A program made the translations under genes and the position numbers. From Peptostreptococcaceae bacterium (GTDB taxonomy: Bacteria > Bacillota_A > Clostridia > Peptostreptococcales > Acidaminobacteraceae), in NCBI GenBank assembly GCA_013619035.1, contig JABXKX010000072.1:1-5943 (forward strand): a stretch of 5,943 nucleotides of DNA, read 5' to 3'. Positions 1 through 3,542 of the stretch are shown piece by piece. Within the stretch, counting starts at the first letter, position 1, and each line of letters begins with the position of its first letter. Below the pieces are notes generated by a model. It was not told the origin of the DNA and did not search any database. It saw only the letters and a list, made by a program, of their open reading frames with translations.

Positions 1-569
1 ATCTGTAAGAGGGAACCCCCTTTTTTATTGAAAATCCATTTTCCGTTCATTTTCTCATTTATTATTTTCCCTTGGGCTTTTATTGTGCCGTCTTCAAAAT
101 AATTCGTGAGTTGGTCACCTTGAATGGCTGCCTTTATTTGGCCATTCTTATAGGATTCAACAACCAAGTGGGTGACTTTTTTCTCTTGCGTATTAGTAAG
201 CTGTTTTTTTGATTTTGTTTTTGTTGTAGGTTTCGATTTGAGGGTTTTGGCATATGCGTGACTCCTTTTCATATAATTTACCATAGTATCCGTATCCATC
301 AGCAAAGTTGCCGGAATTTCTACATATTCTTTGATCATGGAACCATAGTTTTCAAAGGGAGCCGCATGATGTGTTTCCATAAAAGATTCCCTGTCCTTCG
401 CGTTTAACCGAATGCCGAGAACACCGTCTTTTCTCATCATGGAATACATATTTCCATTCATTGAAGTATAGGGCAGATTTATACCCTTGCGTTCCATATC
501 AGGAATTTTTGAAACGATTAAATCATATTGAGATAAGAAATTTTCCGGTATCGTGGATTTTTTGACCAT
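1..569 (-). CDS. TfoX-like N-terminal domain plus MORN-type repeat protein, partial (C-terminus beyond window)
   Basis: The frame is open from the ATG at 569-567 to the window edge, giving 189 codons without a stop; the C-terminus lies outside. Residues ~20-105 (TSMNGNMYSMMRKDG, then AAPFENYG and EYVEIPATLL) have the look of the TfoX/Sxy N-terminal or MmcQ-like fold. A Lys/Thr-rich linker (~108-131) follows. From ~138 onward, YKNGQIKA and FEDGTIKAQGK...MNGKWIFNKKG resemble MORN_2 repeats of the kind found in YwqK-type proteins. The function is not known and I do not assign one. Start choice: AAAGG (583-579) lies nine bases before the ATG at 569. An in-frame ATG at 578 directly abuts that AAAGG, so it is less likely. 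The gene is divergent from the pirin operon across about 150 bases. The domain reading comes from residue patterns only; the open frame itself is certain. Confidence 0.8.
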   Translation of the reverse strand, partial: MVKKSTIPENFLSQYDLIVSKIPDMERKGINLPYTSMNGNMYSMMRKDGVLGIRLNAKDRESFMETHHAAPFENYGSMIKEYVEIPATLLMDTDTMVNYMKRSHAYAKTLKSKPTTKTKSKKQLTNTQEKKVTHLVVESYKNGQIKAAIQGDQLTNYFEDGTIKAQGKIINEKMNGKWIFNKKGGSLLQ

Positions 570-605
570 TTCATTCATCCTTTCTTTTTCTGTTACTTCA
601 TATTT

Positions 606-614
606 ATTGTACCA
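606..614 (-). promoter_or_regulatory. possible extended -10 promoter of the leftward gene
   Basis: Read on the minus strand, the sequence is ATGGTACAAT, an extended -10 (TGn followed by TACAAT). It would place the transcription start near 599, about 30 bases before the ATG at 569. No convincing -35 is visible 16-18 bases upstream, so this is a moderate-to-weak call. Confidence 0.35.
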
Positions 615-646
615 TATCTAATTCAGTTTCTTTTCCCTTCCACCCC

Positions 647-668
647 ATTATCTTGACACGAAGATAAT
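647..668. promoter_or_regulatory. operator-like inverted repeat, box 1 (MhqR-type), overlapping the -35
   Basis: ATTATCTT (647-654) and AAGATAAT (661-668) form a perfect 8-base inverted repeat with a 6-base centre. The repeat covers the -35 hexamer of the pirin promoter. Its core has the spacing TATCT-N8-AGATA, the same arrangement as the MhqR operator of Bacillus subtilis as I remember it (tATCT, eight bases, AGATa). A MarR-family repressor encoded two genes into the same unit is the natural candidate to bind it. The repeat is read directly from the sequence; the binding partner is inferred. Confidence 0.7.
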
Positions 669-681
669 AAGAGCGTATACT
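653..681 (+). promoter_or_regulatory. sigma-A promoter of the pirin-marR-reductase operon
   Basis: TTGACA (653-658) is a perfect -35. After a 17-base spacer comes TATACT (676-681), one mismatch from the -10 consensus. The start of transcription should fall near 688, giving a leader of about 32 bases before the ATG at 720. Operator box 1 covers the -35 and box 2 covers the expected start, so a strong promoter appears to be held in check by a repressor. Confidence 0.85.
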
Positions 682-684
682 GAA

Positions 685-706
685 ACTGTCTTAATATCAA
701 GATAAT
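685..706. promoter_or_regulatory. operator-like site, box 2, over the transcription start
   Basis: This 22-base site matches box 1 (647-668) at 16 of 22 positions and keeps the same 5-8-5 layout: TGTCT (687-691), eight bases, AGATA (700-704). The right arm AAGATAAT (699-706) is identical to that of box 1; the left arm is degenerate by one base in the core. It lies at the predicted start of transcription, just before the pirin ribosome binding site. In addition, TCAAGATAAT (697-706) is the exact reverse complement of ATTATCTTGA (647-656). Confidence 0.55.
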
Positions 707-719
707 ATGGAGGTGCAGT

Positions 720-1550
720 ATGATTCTTAAAAAATACCCAGCAAAGTCAGTTATTGAAGGGGCTGGTGTCGAGGTGAATCGAGTATTTGGCTATTATGAG
801 GTCAATGATTTTGATCCGTTTTTAATGCTTGATTACTTCAATCAGGATAATAATATGGAAACACCTGGTTTCCCATGGCATCCACATAAGGGGATCGAAA
901 CGATTAGTTATATTCTAAGAGGTTCAGTTGAACATCAAGATAGTATTGGAAATAAAGGCGTGATTGGTCCAGGCGAACTACAGTGGATGACTGCTGGACG
1001 TGGTATTATGCATCAGGAAATGCCAGTAGCTAGTCGAGAAGGCATAGAAGGTTTTCAGTTTTGGGTTAACCTACCAAAGAGTAAAAAGCGAATACAACCA
1101 AGCTATCAATCAATGACACGAGGAACACTTAAAATTGTGAAGCACTCAACCTATGAAGTGCGAGTGATTAGTGGAGAATATCAAGGCCTAGTTGGTCCCA
1201 TCGATAAGAGTGAACTAGGCATTCAAATGCTGCATGTGATCTGTGATGAGGAAAGTGAGATTATAATCAACCGGGATAAAGGAAAAAATGGTTTCTTATT
1301 TGTCATCCGTGGTGAGGGCCATATTAACGAAGAGAAACTATCACCAATGAATGCTTACACCTTAGATATAGGTGGTTATATGATCAAGGGGAAGCTTGAA
1401 TTCATATTTGCACAAGGCTTTCCGCTAAATGAGCCAGTTGCATGGAGAGGTCCAATTGTAATGAACACCAAGGAAGAACTGAATCAAACTTTTCATGATT
1501 TATCAGAGGGGACTTTTCTGGATGGGGATCAACATGGAAACGAATATTAA
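720..1550 (+). CDS. pirin family protein (bicupin, quercetinase-like)
   Basis: This is a 276-residue protein with the pirin bicupin layout. The N-terminal cupin holds the metal-binding set His54, His56 (WHPHKGIET), His98 and Glu100 (GIMHQE), matching the His-His-His-Glu iron site of pirins. FQFWVNLP (~113-120) is another pirin hallmark, and a degenerate second cupin fills ~165-265. Some bacterial pirins open the flavonol quercetin with dioxygen, while others act as regulators; which applies here cannot be told from sequence. With all four ligands present, a metal-dependent activity is plausible. The start is supported by GGAGG at 709-713, six bases before the ATG. It is the first gene of a unit with a MarR repressor (overlapping by 17 bases) and a flavin reductase, from a promoter carrying two operator-like boxes. 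The family call is firm; the substrate is unknown. Confidence 0.95.
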   Translation: MILKKYPAKSVIEGAGVEVNRVFGYYEVNDFDPFLMLDYFNQDNNMETPGFPWHPHKGIETISYILRGSVEHQDSIGNKGVIGPGELQWMTAGRGIMHQEMPVASREGIEGFQFWVNLPKSKKRIQPSYQSMTRGTLKIVKHSTYEVRVISGEYQGLVGPIDKSELGIQMLHVICDEESEIIINRDKGKNGFLFVIRGEGHINEEKLSPMNAYTLDIGGYMIKGKLEFIFAQGFPLNEPVAWRGPIVMNTKEELNQTFHDLSEGTFLDGDQHGNEY

Positions 1551-1965
1551 ATTAATGGTTGTGATGACCAAACTAAACCAAGCATTTATGAACAATTTAG
1601 GGAAAAATCTTGAATCACTGGGCATGCAAGCAAGTATGTATACCATGCTTGCCCACCTTAATGATGTGGGTCGTGCTAAAACGCAAAAGTTAGGGGCGGT
1701 TGCACTTATAAGCAGTGGCACAATTACCCATACCGTGAATAAGATGATTGCGAAAGATCTTGTGATTAAAGTCCAAGATGAAAACGATAAAAGGATATTT
1801 TGGATTGAAATCACGGAGTATGGACGCAAATGTTTTATGGATGTCCATAAAGAGCATATAATTTATTTGAACGACTTACTATCAGGCTTTACTGAGGGTG
1901 AAAAACTATCATTTATTGAACAAATCAAATATTTTGGGAAAGAAATTGAAAAAAGAAAGGAGTAG
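1534..1965 (+). CDS. MarR family winged-helix repressor, MhqR-like
   Basis: A 143-residue MarR-family DNA-binding protein. The winged helix spans about residues 35-95: a recognition helix in SSGTITHTVNKM (60-71) and a wing with DENDKR (82-87), followed by IFWIEITEYG. The SSGTITHTVNK region recalls MhqR, which represses quinone-responsive genes in Bacillus subtilis. The only cysteine is Cys100, in the C-terminal dimerisation region, so the N-terminal Cys redox switch of OhrR or YodB is absent and ligand sensing is more likely. Start choice: GGGG (1524-1527) lies six bases before the ATG at 1534. In-frame ATGs at 1522 and 1495 would add 4 or 13 residues; 1522 is possible, with GAGGGG at 1506-1511, and 1495 is unlikely. 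The start lies inside the pirin gene, so the two are probably translationally coupled. It probably represses its own operon through the boxes at 647-668 and 685-706 (inferred). Confidence 0.92.
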   Translation: METNIKLMVVMTKLNQAFMNNLGKNLESLGMQASMYTMLAHLNDVGRAKTQKLGAVALISSGTITHTVNKMIAKDLVIKVQDENDKRIFWIEITEYGRKCFMDVHKEHIIYLNDLLSGFTEGEKLSFIEQIKYFGKEIEKRKE

Positions 1966-1970
1966 CAGAA

Positions 1971-2669
1971 ATGAGATTTTCAGACTTTAAAGGTCTAAAA
2001 AAGAAATCGGTTTTGACTGTAAAATCAGTTGAGAATCCCTATGGCGACTATTAGGTAGTCAAGTTAGATATTCAAAATGAAGAATGGATACCCGGGGAGC
2101 ATGGAATTTTTACACTGCCTGGTAAAGATATTGAAGGCAAGAAGTGGAGAGCATTTAGTGTTGCTTCGGCACCGAGTGAAGGTTATATTATGATTGGAAC
2201 AAGAACAGGCCAACAGGTAAGTCGCTTTAAAAAGCACTTGAGTCACCTTCAGCCAGGTGAAAAAGTAGCAATTCGAGGACCATTTGGTTGGTTTAAAATA
2301 CAAGACGATACAGATCCAATCGTTATGATAGCAGGGGGTGTAGGAGTAACGCCTGTTAGAGCGATCGTAAAAACACTTGAATCGGACAAATCACGAGAAA
2401 TTATTGTCATTCATTCATCAAACGATTATCATTTGTTTGGTGAGAATTTTGCCAACATTACCAGTCAAAATGATAAGATTAAATTGATTCAAACCGCTTC
2501 TAAAGACGAAACTCAAAAAGCGATAAAAGAAGCTGTGAGCCAATTTGGCAATAGGGCTTATTATTATATTTCTGGTGATATGCCAGTGATTAAAGCCATT
2601 AAGAAGGATTTAAAGAATCGTGGCATCAGTAAAAAACGAATGATTAATGACCCTTTCTTAGGTTACTAG
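1971..2669 (+). pseudogene. FAD/NAD(P)H oxidoreductase (ferredoxin-reductase-like), interrupted by an in-frame TAG
   Basis: The frame from the ATG at 1971 encodes a 232-residue ferredoxin-NADP reductase-like flavoprotein, broken only by TAG at 2052-2054 (codon 28). Everything else is intact: PGEHGIFTL (41-49), the flavin-binding RAFSVASAP (60-68), RGPFG (102-106), the NAD(P)-binding GGVGVTP (122-128), and the C-terminal DPFLGY before the real stop. There is no 2Fe-2S domain, so it is a short two-domain reductase that would pass electrons from NAD(P)H to a separate partner. AAAGGAG at 1956-1962, inside the end of marR, supports the 1971 start. Any of several single-base changes could make this TAG (for example from a Tyr, Leu or Gln codon), and no other decay is visible, so the lesion is recent or a base-call error. 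An internal ATG at 2190 with GAAGG at 2178-2182 could restart a 159-residue piece, but that would lack the flavin-binding RxxS motif. Confidence 0.85.
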
Positions 2670-2712
2670 TCGTTGATAATATGGTTTGCATCAACGCCAC
2701 ATTGAAGTAACC
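2661..2712 (+). repeat. two nested inverted repeats at the 3' end of the reductase gene
   Basis: The outer arms GGTTACT (2661-2667) and AGTAACC (2706-2712) enclose the inner arms CGTTGAT (2671-2677) and ATCAACG (2690-2696), both perfect 7-base pairs. The inner loop is 12 bases. No T-run follows, so it is not a canonical terminator. It overlaps the reductase stop codon and could protect the 3' end of the mRNA or act as a DNA site. The role is unknown. Confidence 0.45.
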
Positions 2713-2737
2713 AGTAAAAAAATGAATAACCATTGCG

Positions 2738-2773
2738 AAAACGGCCTCACAGTAAAAAGTGGAGTCGTTTTTT
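2738..2773 (+). terminator. rho-independent terminator of the pirin-marR-reductase operon
   Basis: The left arm 2738-2750 (AAAACGGCCTCAC) pairs with 2759-2771 (GTGGAGTCGTTTT) with two G-U pairs and one mismatch, around an 8-base A-rich loop. Six T residues at 2768-2773 give the usual U-tract. It lies 70 bases after the reductase stop and separates this unit from the tetR-rph unit. Confidence 0.85.
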
Positions 2774-2822
2774 ATTTGCATTCCTATTCGTCGTTTATCC
2801 TAAACAGTCACATCCTTTTTTG

Positions 2823-2842
2823 TTGACCAACGGTTAGCAAAA
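2823..2842 (+). repeat. direct repeat copy 1, candidate TetR operator over the -35 and spacer
   Basis: This 20-base stretch begins TTGACCAA and ends GTTAGCAAAA. It matches copy 2 (2856-2875) at 17 of 20 positions, and the copies start 33 bases apart, about three helical turns, so they would lie on the same face of the DNA. Copy 1 covers the -35 and most of the spacer of the tetR promoter. It also contains the small palindrome GTTG-AC-CAAC (2822-2831). Confidence 0.6.
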
Positions 2843-2851
2843 GAATATAAT
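2823..2851 (+). promoter_or_regulatory. sigma-A promoter of the tetR-rph operon
   Basis: TTGACC (2823-2828, one mismatch from consensus), a 17-base spacer, then a perfect TATAAT (2846-2851). Transcription should start near 2858, leaving a leader of about 37 bases before the tetR ATG. Copies of a 20-base repeat sit over the -35/spacer and over the expected start. No separate promoter is evident between tetR and rph, so this one probably drives both. Confidence 0.85.
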
Positions 2852-2855
2852 TAAA

Positions 2856-2875
2856 TTGAACAAGAGTTAGCAAAA
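2856..2875 (+). repeat. direct repeat copy 2, candidate TetR operator at the transcription start
   Basis: This second copy begins TTGAACAA and ends GTTAGCAAAA, differing from copy 1 at three positions. It has no -10 at the right distance downstream (2879-2884 is TAAGGA), so it is not simply a second promoter. It covers the expected start of transcription. With copy 1 it brackets the TATAAT, an arrangement expected of repression by the TetR protein encoded next. Confidence 0.6.
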
Positions 2876-2894
2876 ATGTAAGGAGGTCAAATAT

Positions 2895-3533
2895 ATGCCA
2901 GTAAAGTTATATGAGAAAGAAAAAATCTTAGATTCATGTTTTGAGACTTTTGTCAGAAGCGGATACACAAAAACGACCACGGCCATGCTAGCAGAGGAAG
3001 CGGGTATATCGAAAGCCTTGTTATTTCATCATTTTAAGAGCAAAAAAAAGACATACATAAGTGTGTTGGACCGTTGTTTCGAAAAAATGTCATCGGATAT
3101 TATAGAGGAACCCTTATCGGATTTTAACGACTTCTTTCAAGCAAAAGGGCAAAGTGGTTCTTATAAAATAGATTATTTAAGACAAAATCCTAAAGTGAGC
3201 AAATTGCTATTTGAAGCTTTTCACTCAACACCAGAAGAGTTAAAAGGGGAGGTTGGCAAATTCTCACTACATGTCAAAGAGAAATACGGTGCAATCGATG
3301 TATCTAAGGATAAATTGATGAAAGAATTATTTGATGATATCCATCTAAGAGACGGCGTTGATCATGAATATGCCTTTGAGCTGGTCAATATTATAATGGC
3401 TGATTTTAGAAAGATCATTGCAATAGAATTGACTGATGATAAAAAAATACAAGACGATGCGTATTGGGATGATTTATTTAATAGGAAAAGGATCTTTCTA
3501 GATATGATTCGTTATGGAATAGAAGAAAGGTAG
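2895..3533 (+). CDS. TetR/AcrR family transcriptional regulator
   Basis: A 212-residue regulator of usual TetR length. The N-terminal helix-turn-helix is clear at about residues 9-52: an opening helix with KEKILDSCFETFVRSGY, then TTTAMLAEEAGISKALLFHHFKSKK. The rest is a helical ligand-binding and dimerisation domain without recognisable ligand residues. GGAGG at 2882-2886, eight bases before the ATG, fixes the start. The gene lies 9 bases upstream of the rifampin phosphotransferase-like gene on the same transcript. Bacillus subtilis has, as I recall, a similar pairing of a TetR regulator (yvkB) next to an Rph-like gene (yvkC), so the association is probably functional. The likely role is repression of its own promoter through the direct repeats at 2823-2842 and 2856-2875, relieved by a small molecule. 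A rifamycin ligand is an inference, not something the sequence shows. Confidence 0.93.
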   Translation: MPVKLYEKEKILDSCFETFVRSGYTKTTTAMLAEEAGISKALLFHHFKSKKKTYISVLDRCFEKMSSDIIEEPLSDFNDFFQAKGQSGSYKIDYLRQNPKVSKLLFEAFHSTPEELKGEVGKFSLHVKEKYGAIDVSKDKLMKELFDDIHLRDGVDHEYAFELVNIIMADFRKIIAIELTDDKKIQDDAYWDDLFNRKRIFLDMIRYGIEER

Positions 3534-3542
3534 GTGAGACGG

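Noticed and set aside
624..688. Inverted pair CAGTTTC (624-630) and GAAACTG (682-688)
   Set aside because: Seven bases over a 51-base gap in AT-rich DNA can arise by chance; the TATCT/AGATA boxes explain the region better.
1495..1533. Extended N-terminus of the MarR protein from the ATG at 1495
   Set aside because: The extra 13 residues lie wholly within pirin codons, do not fit MarR N-termini, and have a weaker ribosome binding site than the ATG at 1534.
1503..1829. 108-codon open frame on the minus strand inside marR
   Set aside because: It lies opposite a clear MarR coding sequence, resembles no family, and has no evident ribosome binding site; it is a shadow frame.
2064..2303. 79-codon open frame on the minus strand opposite the reductase
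   Set aside because: The composition is not protein-like and it lies antisense to the conserved flavin-binding region; shadow frame.
2774..2894. A rifamycin-associated element upstream of tetR-rph
   Set aside because: No GC-rich inverted repeat of that kind is visible; the region is AT-rich and holds the promoter and direct repeats instead.
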